This document shows positions 43,376 through 51,628 of a DNA stretch of 64,000 bases, piece by piece. The position numbers and the translations under genes were made by a program. Below the pieces are notes generated by a model that had not been told where the DNA came from, made no database searches, and saw only the letters and a list, made by a program, of their open reading frames with translations. The DNA comes from Hyphomonas sp. (GTDB taxonomy: Bacteria > Pseudomonadota > Alphaproteobacteria > Caulobacterales > Hyphomonadaceae): NCBI RefSeq assembly GCF_013823385.1, contig NZ_PNMA01000008.1, positions 1 through 64,000 of the forward strand. Direction: 5' to 3'. Numbering within the stretch: position 1 is the stretch's first letter; every line of letters begins with the position of its first letter.

Positions 43376-44386
43376 ATGCGCCATCTGTTTTTGCTGGCCG
43401 GAGTTCTGGGCGCTGCGGCCGCCTGCCAGACGCCGGGATATGACTATGCCGCCCGCGCCGCGCCAAACTATGCCGAAGCGCTGAACTATACCGATGTAGG
43501 CGTAGGCCGGTTCCGGGGACCGGCGGGGGATGTTGCCGAGGCCGAGTTCCAGGCGCTGATCGACAATACCTGGCTGGACGGCGCGCCCTGGTTTGCGGTG
43601 ATCGATCCGGGCCGCCCCCAGGGCACCTATGAGGGCGAAGTGCTGATCACCGGCTTCCACCGCGAGACCAGCTTCAAGCGGGAGCGGCGCTGCGACAAGT
43701 ACAAGGGCCTGTTCAACTGCGAACGCCATGTCGTGATCGAGATGCGCTGCCCGAAAGATGTTGTGGATGTGACCGTCCGCGCCACGCTGGTGGACTTTGA
43801 CACGGGCCGGGCCGTGTTCACCTCCGCGCAGGGCGGCGCCACCGAGCGGGAAGACTGCTATGATGTGGCCGAATATCCCGATACGGATCAATCCACCGGC
43901 CCCTTCGGAGAGGTCATCCGCGAGGTCCTTCCCCAATGGGACGCGCCGATCGGCATGATCGCCGAGGCTGTCGCCGCGGCCATTCCCGGCTTCCGCCGTG
44001 ACATCGCCCCCTACACAACCACGCTGCGGGCGGAGATCGTCGAGAAGCCGCTGGTGCCCGAAGAAGCCGGCGATCCGCGCTTTGCCGCGGCCGTGAAAGC
44101 CACCCGGCGCGGGGAGTATATCGGCGCCTGCGCGCAGTGGCAGGAGCTTGCCACGGCTTATCCGAAGGCGCCCGGCATCCTGCACAATCTTGCCGCCTGC
44201 ACCGAGGCGCGCGGCGATCTGGCCGAGGCGCATCTGCTCTATGCGCAGGCCGCCGAAATCGCGCGCGGCATTCCCCTGCTCAAGGACAAGGATGCTCAGC
44301 CGATCTTCGACGCGCTCGGGCGCATCTCGCAGGGACGGTATGAAAACAGCCTGATTGATCAGGTAAAGGAGCCGCGCAGATATTGA
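43376..44386 (+). CDS. Lipoprotein with a C-terminal TPR-like repeat
   Basis: A 336-residue protein. The signal peptide ends in a lipobox-like AAAC at residue 17. The middle domain contains four close cysteines (RRCDKYKGLFNCERH, then MRC and DCYD), possibly two disulfides. The last 100 residues have a TPR-like helix pair (YIGACAQWQELATAYPKAPG, ILHNLAACTEARGDLAEAHL). GGGGGA precedes the ATG. No family is recognised. Confidence 0.7.
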   Translation: MRHLFLLAGVLGAAAACQTPGYDYAARAAPNYAEALNYTDVGVGRFRGPAGDVAEAEFQALIDNTWLDGAPWFAVIDPGRPQGTYEGEVLITGFHRETSFKRERRCDKYKGLFNCERHVVIEMRCPKDVVDVTVRATLVDFDTGRAVFTSAQGGATEREDCYDVAEYPDTDQSTGPFGEVIREVLPQWDAPIGMIAEAVAAAIPGFRRDIAPYTTTLRAEIVEKPLVPEEAGDPRFAAAVKATRRGEYIGACAQWQELATAYPKAPGILHNLAACTEARGDLAEAHLLYAQAAEIARGIPLLKDKDAQPIFDALGRISQGRYENSLIDQVKEPRRY

Positions 44387-44414
44387 GCGGGCCCCGGCCG
44401 GTTCCCGAAAAGGA

Positions 44415-44540
44415 TCAGCCCTGGAAGAGACCGATCAGCGGGATACCGGCGGCGCTGGCTTCGGCGGCGATGCCCCACAGCACGCCTGAACCAAAGGCCG
44501 TAAGCGCAAAGGCCGTCTTGAGCATGACACGCTTGAACAT
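44415..44540 (-). CDS. Small 41-residue hydrophobic protein
   Basis: A short frame encodes MFKRVMLKTAFALTAFGS and then a hydrophobic, Ala/Gly-rich rest ending GLFQG. It looks like a single membrane helix or a signal-like peptide. GGGAG lies eight bases before the ATG, and a TTGACA hexamer lies 54 bases upstream. It is on the same strand as the DUF4169 operon, 66 bases beyond its end. Function unknown. Confidence 0.5.
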   Translation of the reverse strand: MFKRVMLKTAFALTAFGSGVLWGIAAEASAAGIPLIGLFQG

Positions 44541-44593
44541 GGACGGCACTCCCGCACTGATACAGCCGGTGATTTCAGTGCAAGTTCCGGGCC

Positions 44594-44599
44594 TGTCAA
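44594..44599 (-). promoter_or_regulatory. Possible -35 element (TTGACA) of the small gene
   Basis: TTGACA on the minus strand directly follows the AT-rich TTAAAAAAGCG after the DUF4169 stop. The matching -10 hexamer is not clear, so this is a suggestion only. Confidence 0.35.
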
Positions 44600-44606
44600 C
44601 GCTTTT

Positions 44607-44798
44607 TTAACCATCCTTTCCAGGATCTTGCCGCTGGTGCCCGTCCGTTAACTTTTTCAGCTTCTCGGCGCGGGCCTTGTCCAGCGATTTCTCAGCCTTC
44701 GTGCGGCCGAATTTGGCGCGGTTTTCCTTCGCGCGCTGTTCCTTTTCGGCCTTCTCCCTGGCTTTGCGGACCTTGTTGAGGTTGACTGGATCGCTCAT
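44607..44798 (-). CDS. DUF4169-family small basic protein
   Basis: A 63-residue, strongly charged protein: VNLNKVRKAREKAEKEQRA is the family signature, with most of the rest Lys, Arg, Glu and Ala. It is predicted to be one long helix. Its role is unknown. The ATG overlaps the acetyltransferase stop by four bases, so it is the third gene of a coupled operon (45693 to 44607). Confidence 0.85.
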   Translation of the reverse strand: MSDPVNLNKVRKAREKAEKEQRAKENRAKFGRTKAEKSLDKARAEKLKKLTDGHQRQDPGKDG

Positions 44799-45400
44799 GC
44801 CCGCGCTGCCTCACCTGCGATGAGGCGCGCGTCCAGCCGGGCTTTCACCTCTGGCCATTCCGTATCCAGAATGGAGAAGAAGGCCGTATCGCGCACAAAT
44901 CCGTCGGCCAATGTCTTGTGGTTGCGCAGCACGCCTTCCAGCTTTGCGCCCAGTTTCAGCACGGCGGCTTTGGAGCGTTCATTCCGGTTATCAACCTGAT
45001 ACTGAACCCGCCGCGCGCCCCAATCCTCGAAGGCATGGCCCATCAGCAGCCGCTTGCAGGAGGGATTGATGACCGTACCCTGAGCTTCCGGGGCATAGCA
45101 GGTCATGCCGACCTCGACACTCTTGTTGCCCTCGTGAGGATCCAGGAAGCTGGTGATGCCGAGGAAGGCGCCGTCCTCTGGCCGGGTCACGGCGAAGGGG
45201 ATCATTGTGCCGGCTTCCGTCCGCTGGCGGATGGAAGCGATCCACCCGCCAACCCAGTCTCCGGGGCCCCGATACGACCAGAGCCGGAAGATTTCCGGCG
45301 CGCGCTCTGCCAGCCCGTAAAGCGCCTGCCCGTCCGCCCCGGCCGAAAAAGGCCGCAGGCGGACGAACCGGTTTTCCAGCGTCAGCGCGCCAAGGTTCAT
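44795..45400 (-). CDS. GNAT-family acetyltransferase (RimJ/RimL type)
   Basis: A 201-residue protein with MNLGALTLENRFVRLRPFS at the start, GITSFLDPH, and the RimJ/RimL-like end block RRVQYQVDNRNERSKAAVLKLGAKLEGVLR (ends shown; about residues 130-160). Members acetylate protein N-termini or small substrates. ATG 45400 overlaps the stop of the upstream gene by four bases, which favours it over the ATG at 45421. Confidence 0.85.
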   Translation of the reverse strand: MNLGALTLENRFVRLRPFSAGADGQALYGLAERAPEIFRLWSYRGPGDWVGGWIASIRQRTEAGTMIPFAVTRPEDGAFLGITSFLDPHEGNKSVEVGMTCYAPEAQGTVINPSCKRLLMGHAFEDWGARRVQYQVDNRNERSKAAVLKLGAKLEGVLRNHKTLADGFVRDTAFFSILDTEWPEVKARLDARLIAGEAARA

Positions 45401-45693
45401 TCCTTGTGGCTTTCCCGCCATTGTTCCATGGCCAGGGAAATGGCGAAGGTTTCCCGGTATTTCGGGCTGGAGGCGGGGCGCGGCGGGCGCACTGCCGTCA
45501 TCGCCATGATCTCGGCCAGCTTGTTGTGCGCCGCGCCGGACTGCCCTGCCCCGATATAGGCGTGCAGCTCCACCAGCGCGGAGGAGAGCGGGTCGTGTGC
45601 GCGGATGACGAAATAGGGCTCATCCTCGGCCAGCTTGCCCAGCACATCGAACTGGGAGGGATTGGACTTCGAGCCGACGGGCGACTTGGACAT
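45397..45693 (-). CDS. Conserved small protein of unknown function
   Basis: A 98-residue soluble protein. PYFVIRAHDPLSSALVELHA and GAAHNKLAEIMAMTA are likely helices, and the ends are charged. It is the first gene of a three-gene overlapping operon with the acetyltransferase and DUF4169 genes. No family is recognised with certainty. Confidence 0.65.
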   Translation of the reverse strand: MSKSPVGSKSNPSQFDVLGKLAEDEPYFVIRAHDPLSSALVELHAYIGAGQSGAAHNKLAEIMAMTAVRPPRPASSPKYRETFAISLAMEQWRESHKE

Positions 45694-45778
45694 GGCTGGG
45701 CCTTTCTGGACGCAGGTGATTCTATTCCCGCATCCTACCCCCGGCCCGGCGCCCCGTCAGCCCGGACATACCGCCGCC

Positions 45779-46066
45779 TCAGCGGCCAGACCGGTCTACG
45801 CGCACGACGGCGCCGGTCATGCCGTCCACTTCGACGGTCATCTTCTGGCCCTGGGCGGTGCGGCCTTCAACGCGCCAGACGCCCCGGCGGGCTTCCACGC
45901 GCAGCACATCCTGCACGCCTTGCGCCCGGGCAATATCCACCGCCGTCGCGCGGGAGACCTGAAATCCGGCAAAGGACCGGTCATCGCCGCCGCGCTGGGC
46001 AGTCGCCGGCATGGCCGAACTGGACGCAATGAGAAGGGCTGCGAGAAGTATCCGGAGCCTGGACAT
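45779..46066 (-). CDS. Exported PepSY-domain protein
   Basis: A 95-residue protein with a Sec signal peptide (cleavage near ATAQ, residue 24) and one PepSY domain: VSRATAVDIARAQG, then VEARRGVWRVEGRT, and TVEVDGMTGAVVRVDRSGR at the end. PepSY proteins are often protease inhibitors or accessory to periplasmic systems. GGGAGG precedes the ATG. Confidence 0.82.
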   Translation of the reverse strand: MSRLRILLAALLIASSSAMPATAQRGGDDRSFAGFQVSRATAVDIARAQGVQDVLRVEARRGVWRVEGRTAQGQKMTVEVDGMTGAVVRVDRSGR

Positions 46067-46174
46067 GACAAAGTCCTCCCGAGTTTCAGCCCCCTCTTAT
46101 CAGCGCGGGGCCAAACGGCGGATGAACAAAGGACAGCCGGGCTGCAATAAGTCCCGGCGGCGATCCACGCTTCC

Positions 46175-46474
46175 TCAGATGCCAAAAAAGAGGCGGTTGA
46201 TGGCGTTGGCGATGGGGTATTCGTGGGTCTCAAGCGAGGTGACCTGCTGGCCAAGCTCTTTCAAGGGAATTGCCGCGAGTTGCTCGGTCGCCAGCGCGAC
46301 CTGCCTACCGCCGAAGTCGAAGACGGGATTCAAGGTCGACGCAACCGCGAACCTGGCCGTATCCAGCAAGGGCGCCGCGACAACCGAGCCGGCCTCCGCG
46401 ATCAGGGGATGGCTCAGGACCAGCACCAACTGCTCGGGCCGGTTCTTCAGGGTGAACACCGCCAGGTAATCCAT
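46175..46474 (-). CDS. ccdB: CcdB-family toxin
   Basis: A 99-residue protein of the CcdB fold, which poisons DNA gyrase. The C-terminal half LAAIPLKELGQQV, then IANAINRLFFGI, matches CcdB. In the F-plasmid toxin the last three residues are WGI; here they are FGI, so the tryptophan needed for gyrase contact is replaced by phenylalanine. Activity is therefore uncertain. It starts three bases after ccdA ends. Confidence 0.85.
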   Translation of the reverse strand: MDYLAVFTLKNRPEQLVLVLSHPLIAEAGSVVAAPLLDTARFAVASTLNPVFDFGGRQVALATEQLAAIPLKELGQQVTSLETHEYPIANAINRLFFGI

Positions 46475-46477
46475 GCG

Positions 46478-46702
46478 TCAGAACAGCCGGAGGCCATCAG
46501 ACCATAGGCCCTCATCTTCAACCAAACGGGCTTTGGCCTGCAATGCCGCCCGGTTCTCCTCGGCCCAACGCCGCATTTCCTCGGCGCGCGTCTCGAAGCG
46601 GATGGCTTCTTCGGCCACGGCCGACAGGTTTATGCCCGCGGCCTTGGCCTTGGCGACCAGCGCCTCATCGATCGTCACACTGACGCGGGTTTTACGGGTC
46701 AT
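46478..46702 (-). CDS. ccdA: CcdA-family antitoxin
   Basis: A 74-residue protein with an N-terminal ribbon-helix-helix (TRVSVTIDEALVAKAKAAGI, then NLSAVAEEAI) that would bind its own promoter. The flexible C-terminal tail ending GLWSDGLRLF binds the toxin. I start at ATG 46702; residues encoded further upstream come from the promoter region. It precedes ccdB, as in other ccd loci. Confidence 0.88.
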   Translation of the reverse strand: MTRKTRVSVTIDEALVAKAKAAGINLSAVAEEAIRFETRAEEMRRWAEENRAALQAKARLVEDEGLWSDGLRLF

Positions 46703-46731
46703 GGTGGGCCTCTGCGCAAAGCAATGCGCAT

Positions 46732-46756
46732 AATATACACGCATTTTCTATACGCA
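46732..46756 (-). promoter_or_regulatory. Promoter and probable operator of ccdAB
   Basis: An AT-rich stretch in a GC-rich region. On the minus strand a TATATT -10 lies at 46737-46732. Two related direct repeats, TGCGTATA (46756-46749) and TGCGTGTATA (46743-46734), overlap it. They are candidate sites for autorepression by CcdA. Confidence 0.5.
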
Positions 46757-46776
46757 GAAAGCCCGCCCTCGCCCGC

Positions 46777-48171
46777 TCAGGCCGGATCAGGCCCGATCAT
46801 CTTCTCCGGGCGCACGATGGCGTCGAAGTCAGCCTCGGAGATACCGAGGGCGAGGGCTTCGACTTTCAGCGTGGTGCCGTTCTTGTGAGCGGTCTTCGCC
46901 ACTTTCGCGGCGAGGTCGTAGCCATACTTCTCCTTCAGCGGGGTCACCAGCATCAGCGAGTTCTCAAGGCCGCGCTGGATATTGTCGAGGCGCGGCTCGA
47001 TGCCGACCACGCAGTTGTCCGTGAAGGAGACCGCCGCGTCTGCCAGCAGGCGGACCGACTGGAGGAAGTTGTAGGCCATCATCGGGTTGAACACGTTGAG
47101 TTCGAAATGGCCCTGCGATCCGGCAAAGGCGATGGCGGTGTTGTTGCCGGCGATGTGAGCGGCGACCTGGGTGATCGCCTCGCACTGGGTGGGGTTCACC
47201 TTGCCCGGCATGATCGACGAGCCTGGCTCGTTCTCCGGCAGGGCGAGTTCGCCAAGGCCAGAACGTGGACCCGAGCCGAGGAAGCGGATGTCATTGGCGA
47301 TCTTGAAGCAGCTCATGGCGACGGTGGTAATCGCGCCATGGGTGAACACCATCGCGTCATGGGCGGCGAGCGCCTCGAACTTGTTGGGGGCAGAGGTGAA
47401 TTTCAGGCCGGTGATCTGGGCGATTTTCTGGGCCACGGCTTCCGCAAAGCCGGCCGGCGAGGCAAGGCCCGTGCCGACCGCCGTGCCGCCCTGGGCGAGC
47501 TCCATCAGCATCGGGAGCGTCATCTCGATGCGCTTGATGCCGTTCTCGATCTGCTGGGCATAGCCGGAGAATTCCTGGCCGAGGGTGACCGGGGTTGCGT
47601 CCTGCGTATGCGTGCGGCCGATCTTGATGATGTCTTTCCAGGCGTTCGCCTTGTCGTTCAGCGCATTGCGCAGCACCTGCAGCGCCGGGATGAGGCGGTG
47701 GACCACTTCTTCGGCGCAGGCGATGTGCATCGCGGTCGGGAAAGTGTCGTTGGACGACTGGGACATGTTGACGTGATCATTGGGGTGGACCGGCTTCTTG
47801 GAGCCCATCTCGCCGCCCAGCATCTCGATGGCGCGGTTGGAGATCACCTCATTGGCGTTCATGTTGGACTGCGTGCCCGAGCCCGTCTGCCAGACGACCA
47901 GGGGGAAATGCGCGTCGAGCTTGCCCTCGATCACTTCCTCGGCAGCCTTGACGATGACCTTGCCCAGCTCGGGGTCCATCTTGCCCAGCGCCATATTGGC
48001 CTCGGCGGCGGCCTTCTTGACGATGCCGAGCGCGCGGATGATCGGGGCGGGCTGCTTCTCCCAGCCGATCTTGAAGTTCCCGAGCGAGCGCTGCGCCTGC
48101 GCGCCCCAATACTTGTCCGCCTCGACCTCGATAGGGCCGAAAGTGTCCGATTCTGTCCGGGTATTGGTCAT
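46777..48171 (-). CDS. fumC: Fumarate hydratase class II
   Basis: A 464-residue iron-independent fumarase of the citric acid cycle, converting fumarate to malate in the cytoplasm. The superfamily signature [16 protein letters not shown] is intact, with [11 protein letters not shown] and [16 protein letters not shown] as further conserved blocks. Length is standard. I start at ATG 48171 ([16 protein letters not shown]). It is flanked on both sides by toxin-antitoxin genes. Confidence 0.97.
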   Translation of the reverse strand: MTNTRTESDTFGPIEVEADKYWGAQAQRSLGNFKIGWEKQPAPIIRALGIVKKAAAEANMALGKMDPELGKVIVKAAEEVIEGKLDAHFPLVVWQTGSGTQSNMNANEVISNRAIEMLGGEMGSKKPVHPNDHVNMSQSSNDTFPTAMHIACAEEVVHRLIPALQVLRNALNDKANAWKDIIKIGRTHTQDATPVTLGQEFSGYAQQIENGIKRIEMTLPMLMELAQGGTAVGTGLASPAGFAEAVAQKIAQITGLKFTSAPNKFEALAAHDAMVFTHGAITTVAMSCFKIANDIRFLGSGPRSGLGELALPENEPGSSIMPGKVNPTQCEAITQVAAHIAGNNTAIAFAGSQGHFELNVFNPMMAYNFLQSVRLLADAAVSFTDNCVVGIEPRLDNIQRGLENSLMLVTPLKEKYGYDLAAKVAKTAHKNGTTLKVEALALGISEADFDAIVRPEKMIGPDPA

Positions 48172-48305
48172 GGGGTGGCTCCTGAAGCTCAGCTGAAGCA
48201 ATGTCGCCGGGCGGTGTAGCCCCCGAACCTCGCCCCATCAAGCCGCCAAAGGGCCCGCAAAGCGGGTAGCTAGGCATCGCCGCGGTTAAAAGCTATTCTG
48301 CCCCT

Positions 48306-48503
48306 ATGGCTGACACTTCCTCTCCCTCGAATGATCCGCTGATTGCCTTCCAGGCCCTGGAGCCGGATTTCACGGTGGCGCCTGAACATGACACGTGGAT
48401 GCGCGCTGAAATCGGCAAAACGCTGAAGGCAAAGGCAGAGGGGCAGATGACCTACAGGTCGCTGGAAGACGTGGCCCGCAGGTTTCTCCCAGATGCACAT
48501 TAG
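48306..48503 (+). CDS. Probable antitoxin partner of a ParE/RelE toxin
   Basis: A 65-residue acidic protein ending in WMRAEIGKTLKAKAEG and YRSLEDVARRF. It lies immediately before and overlaps the toxin gene by 11 bases, the usual type II arrangement with the antitoxin first. A clear DNA-binding fold is not visible, so it may be only the toxin-neutralising part. Identification rests mainly on context. Confidence 0.7.
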   Translation: MADTSSPSNDPLIAFQALEPDFTVAPEHDTWMRAEIGKTLKAKAEGQMTYRSLEDVARRFLPDAH

Positions 48504-48795
48504 GCTTTCGGCTGACGCCGAAGCTGATCTGGAACGTCTTGCTGAATGGGTCAGGCCGCGCAGTCCGCAAGGGCTTGATCGGCTTTTGACCGCCATCTTT
48601 ACAACAATCGCGCAATTGGAAGGGTTTCCGCTCCTTGGCAAGGAAGGCCGCGTTGACGGCACACGGGAACTTGTCGTGCCGCGCACCTCGCTGATCCTGA
48701 TCTACACCCTGCCGGACGCCTACCACCTGGATGTCGAGCGCGTTCTCGACGCGCGCCAGAAATACCCGCCTGAAGATGAGAGCGCGGCGGAATGA
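48493..48795 (+). CDS. ParE/RelE superfamily toxin
   Basis: A 100-residue protein of the ParE/RelE fold. IRLSADAEADLERLAEWV is the N-terminal strand-helix, LEGFPLLGKEGRVDGTREL is the middle, and LILIYTLPDAYHLDVERVLDARQKYP is the C-terminal sheet (ends shown). ParE members poison gyrase and RelE members cut mRNA; the sequence is closer to ParE in the FPLLG region. It overlaps both its antitoxin gene and the RusA-like gene. Confidence 0.85.
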   Translation: MHIRLSADAEADLERLAEWVRPRSPQGLDRLLTAIFTTIAQLEGFPLLGKEGRVDGTRELVVPRTSLILIYTLPDAYHLDVERVLDARQKYPPEDESAAE

Positions 48796-49154
48796 TCTCA
48801 GACTGGATCCAATCGGGCAAAGTCCGCGCGCGCATTACCGAGGCTGGCGCGCTGGAGGTGACGTGTACCGGGCTCACCACGCAGACGAAGTATTACAAGA
48901 CGCTGCTGAAGGAGTTCTTCCGCAAGGACTTCCCGCGCCTGCGGCCGGGCTATGGTGATTACAGCGTGCATATCGTGATGGAGTATGCCGGCACTGCGCC
49001 CTGGATGGACCTCGACAATCTGGCCAAGGCCCTGCTCGACAGCCTCTGCGGCAATGTCTTCGAGGACGACCATCAGGTCGCCCGCCTGCTGGTCGAGCGG
49101 CGCAGCGCCGAACGCGATGGCATCTGGATGCTGGCCGAAGCGATCGAGCGCTAG
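48792..49154 (+). CDS. RusA-family Holliday junction resolvase-like nuclease
   Basis: A 120-residue protein with the RusA catalytic pattern. DLDNLAKALLDSL has aspartates at residues 73 and 75, and FEDDHQV has the acidic pair near 92-93. RusA cuts four-way DNA junctions and is usually carried by prophages. Here it overlaps the ParE/RelE toxin gene by four bases (ATGA), so it is co-transcribed with a toxin-antitoxin pair. No other phage gene is visible. It may be a remnant of a mobile element. Confidence 0.82.
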   Translation: MISDWIQSGKVRARITEAGALEVTCTGLTTQTKYYKTLLKEFFRKDFPRLRPGYGDYSVHIVMEYAGTAPWMDLDNLAKALLDSLCGNVFEDDHQVARLLVERRSAERDGIWMLAEAIER

Positions 49155-49160
49155 CCGCGC

Positions 49161-50387
49161 TCACCCCTCCACGATCAGCTTTTCCAGCCCCCTGAAAAAC
49201 GGCAGCGTGCGCCAGGCCATCTCCTGTTCCGGCAGCTTCAGGTCCGGATAGCGCTCGAACAGTTTCAGGTACACATGCCGCGCCTCGATCCGGGCGAGCG
49301 GCGCGCCGATACAGATGTGCGGGCCGCCGCCAAAGGCGACATGGCTTGCCCGCTTGCGGGTGATGTCAAAGGCTTCGGCGTCCTCGAACACGTCGGGGTC
49401 GCGGTTGGCGCCCGCCAGCGACATCCACACCGGCTGGCGCGCCTTCATCGGGCAGCCGCCCACGGCGCGGTCATCCGGCAGGATGCGCGAGGTGATCGAA
49501 ACGGGCGCCTCATAGCGCAGCACTTCCTCCACCGCCTGCGCGGCGAGGCCGGGATTGTCCATGAGTGACTGTTTTTGTTCCGGATGAGTCAGGAACAGCC
49601 ACACGCCATTGCCGATAAGGTCCGTGGTTGTGAGGTTTCCGCCGACGAGCAGCGCCTCGAGATTGTTGCGCAGTTCGCCATCGGAAATCTCCGCCTCGCC
49701 CGAGGCCTGCAGCTGCACCATGTCGGAGACCAGATCATCCTGCGGCGCCTTGCGGCGGGCTTCCATCAGCTCGGCAAAATACGCGTCCAGCGCATATGCG
49801 CCCCGGATCAGCGCCTCGTCTTCCTCAGGCGTGCGCACGGGGTTGAGGCCGAGGATCACGTCCTCCGACCATTGCCGGAAATCATCAAGGCGCGCCTCGT
49901 CGACGCCCAGTATGCGCGCAATCACTAGCACGGGCACCGGCACAGCGATCTCAGCCATCAGGTCGAACGGGCCCGAAGCCGGCGCCTTATCAATGATCGC
50001 ATCGATCATTGCCTCGATTTCGGGCCGCATCCGGTTGATACGGGCGTAGAACGCCTTGGCCAGCGGCTGGCGAATGCGGGCATGATCGGGATCGTCGAGA
50101 AAGAGAATGCTCGTGCCCCGCTCCTGGCGCTGCTCGACGAAGCGCGCCGAGAGCGAGCCCTCCTCCGCTTTCGTCGGATGGCGGACGAATGTGCGGTCGT
50201 TCACCGTTTCGCGCACATCCCTGTAGCGGGAAAGAAACCAGACCTTCGCCGCCTCATCGCGGAATACCGGGCAGTCCTCGCGCAGCGTTTTCAGCATCGG
50301 ATGCGGATCTGCCCGCGCGGCGGGATTGAAGGCTGAAAGCTCGAGCACGGATTGCACCGCGCCGGCGGGGCGCTGATCGTCTGGCAT
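49161..50387 (-). CDS. Cytochrome P450
   Basis: A 408-residue soluble P450. The heme-binding loop FGGGPHICIGAP has the ligand Cys359. The K-helix ExxR is in EEVLRYEAP, and the I-helix oxygen site is in LLVGGNLTTTD. It needs separate ferredoxin and reductase partners, not seen nearby. The substrate is unknown. GAGGAA precedes ATG 50387, which I prefer to a start 17 codons upstream. Confidence 0.93.
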   Translation of the reverse strand: MPDDQRPAGAVQSVLELSAFNPAARADPHPMLKTLREDCPVFRDEAAKVWFLSRYRDVRETVNDRTFVRHPTKAEEGSLSARFVEQRQERGTSILFLDDPDHARIRQPLAKAFYARINRMRPEIEAMIDAIIDKAPASGPFDLMAEIAVPVPVLVIARILGVDEARLDDFRQWSEDVILGLNPVRTPEEDEALIRGAYALDAYFAELMEARRKAPQDDLVSDMVQLQASGEAEISDGELRNNLEALLVGGNLTTTDLIGNGVWLFLTHPEQKQSLMDNPGLAAQAVEEVLRYEAPVSITSRILPDDRAVGGCPMKARQPVWMSLAGANRDPDVFEDAEAFDITRKRASHVAFGGGPHICIGAPLARIEARHVYLKLFERYPDLKLPEQEMAWRTLPFFRGLEKLIVEG

Positions 50388-50487
50388 ATGTTCCTCCCTG
50401 CCGGTCTGGCGCCGGCAATTATGAGGAATACCTAGCATCGATGATCAGGAATTTCGCCCCTGCCCCGGCGTCAGCGGCCAGCGCGCC

Positions 50488-50940
50488 TCAGAGCCGCTTG
50501 AACGCCATGGGAATCGCTGTGGCTGTGGCGCGCGCAACCAGTTCGCCGTCTGCATCGAAACAGTCGGCTTCCATGAAGGCAGCGGATTTGCCGAGCTTCA
50601 GGATGCGCGCCTCGACGCTCGCCTTGCCGGGCATCAGGCGCTTGAGATAGCTGGTTTTCATCTCCAGCGTTGGCGCCGTCATGGTCACGTTGGAGGCGAT
50701 GATCACCGCCGTGCTCATGGCCTCGTCCAGCATCGCCGCGATGAAGCCGCCCTGCACCGCGCCAGTGGGGTTGGCGAAGCTCGGCGAGACATCAAACTCC
50801 ATCTTCACCCATTGCTGATCCTGGTTCAGATTCGCCAGGCGCATGCCGAGGGTTTCCGAACAGGGCGGGCGTTTCTTGGAGTTCTGGAACCGCGCCAGCA
50901 TTTCGGCGTCGGTTACGCGGGGTTTTTCTTCAGTGCTCAA
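50488..50940 (-). CDS. PaaI-family hotdog thioesterase
   Basis: A 150-residue hotdog thioesterase. NPTGAVQGGFIAAMLDEAMS is the conserved helix with the catalytic Asp/Glu pair, followed by EMKTSYLKRLMPG. It would act on an acyl-CoA. The apparent start is TTG 50940, 15 bases after sspB ends, with no strong ribosome site; ATG 50901 is an alternative. It seems to be co-transcribed with sspB. Confidence 0.82.
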   Translation of the reverse strand: MSTEEKPRVTDAEMLARFQNSKKRPPCSETLGMRLANLNQDQQWVKMEFDVSPSFANPTGAVQGGFIAAMLDEAMSTAVIIASNVTMTAPTLEMKTSYLKRLMPGKASVEARILKLGKSAAFMEADCFDADGELVARATATAIPMAFKRL

Positions 50941-50955
50941 CGCGCGCGCCCGGCT

Positions 50956-51426
50956 TTACTTGCGCCGGAAAGCGTCGAGGCTGACGACCGTTTCACCGGC
51001 GGCCTTCTGCGCCGGCGCAGGCTCTTCAACCGGCGCAGCCGTGGCCGGGGCAATGACGCCGGCATCCTTGGCCTGCGTTTCAAACGCGATGCCGAAATTC
51101 ACGGACGGGTCAACGAAGCGCGTGATCGCCGCCAGCGGGATCGACAGGTGCTGCGGCACGCCGGAGAATTTCAGCACAACCTCAAAATGCCCGTCATGCA
51201 CTTCCAGATCCCAATACTGGTGCTGGATCACGATGGTCATCTCTTCTGGAAAACGCTGCACGAGTTGCGGCGGGATCTTCACGCCCGGCGCGCGGGTGCG
51301 GAAGGAAATGTAGAAATGATGTTCGCCCGGCAGGCCGCCATTGGTCTTCCCGCGGCGCAGCGCTTCGCGCACGACACCGCGCATGGCAGCCTGGGAAAGC
51401 GCTTCGTAACCGATATAGTCCGTCAT
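50956..51426 (-). CDS. sspB: ClpXP adaptor SspB (alphaproteobacterial type)
   Basis: A 156-residue adaptor that binds the ssrA tag and delivers tagged proteins to ClpXP. The beta-barrel domain has GGLPGEHHFYISFRT, GVKIPPQLVQRFPEEMTIV and WDLEV, then FSGVPQHLSIPLAAITRFVDPS. The flexible linker is Pro/Ala-rich and ends VVSLDAFRRK, the short ClpX-binding tail. The tmRNA that makes the tag is in the same window. ATG 51441 is a possible earlier start. Confidence 0.9.
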   Translation of the reverse strand: MTDYIGYEALSQAAMRGVVREALRRGKTNGGLPGEHHFYISFRTRAPGVKIPPQLVQRFPEEMTIVIQHQYWDLEVHDGHFEVVLKFSGVPQHLSIPLAAITRFVDPSVNFGIAFETQAKDAGVIAPATAAPVEEPAPAQKAAGETVVSLDAFRRK

Positions 51427-51628
51427 GCTGGCGCTCTGCATCCCCGTTAATTTTTCGTTTCAGGTACAAACTAAGGCGGTGGCTTTAGCCTCGCAACGGG
51501 CTTCGCACAACGGGCGAGGTTTTTCTTTTCCCCAGCGCTTTTCGGGTGACACGAACCGGTAGCCTGCACCCGTCTGGCCAGCGGGGGACTTCGCCTCTAC
51601 TCTTGCCTGAAAACAGAGGAGGACCGCC

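Noticed and set aside
46885-48219. 444-codon plus-strand open frame
   Set aside because: Shadow of fumC, which is unmistakable on the minus strand.
48306-49154. Prophage or integrated element around RusA
   Set aside because: No integrase, terminase or structural gene and no flanking tRNA or att repeats are visible; only a TA pair and RusA remain.
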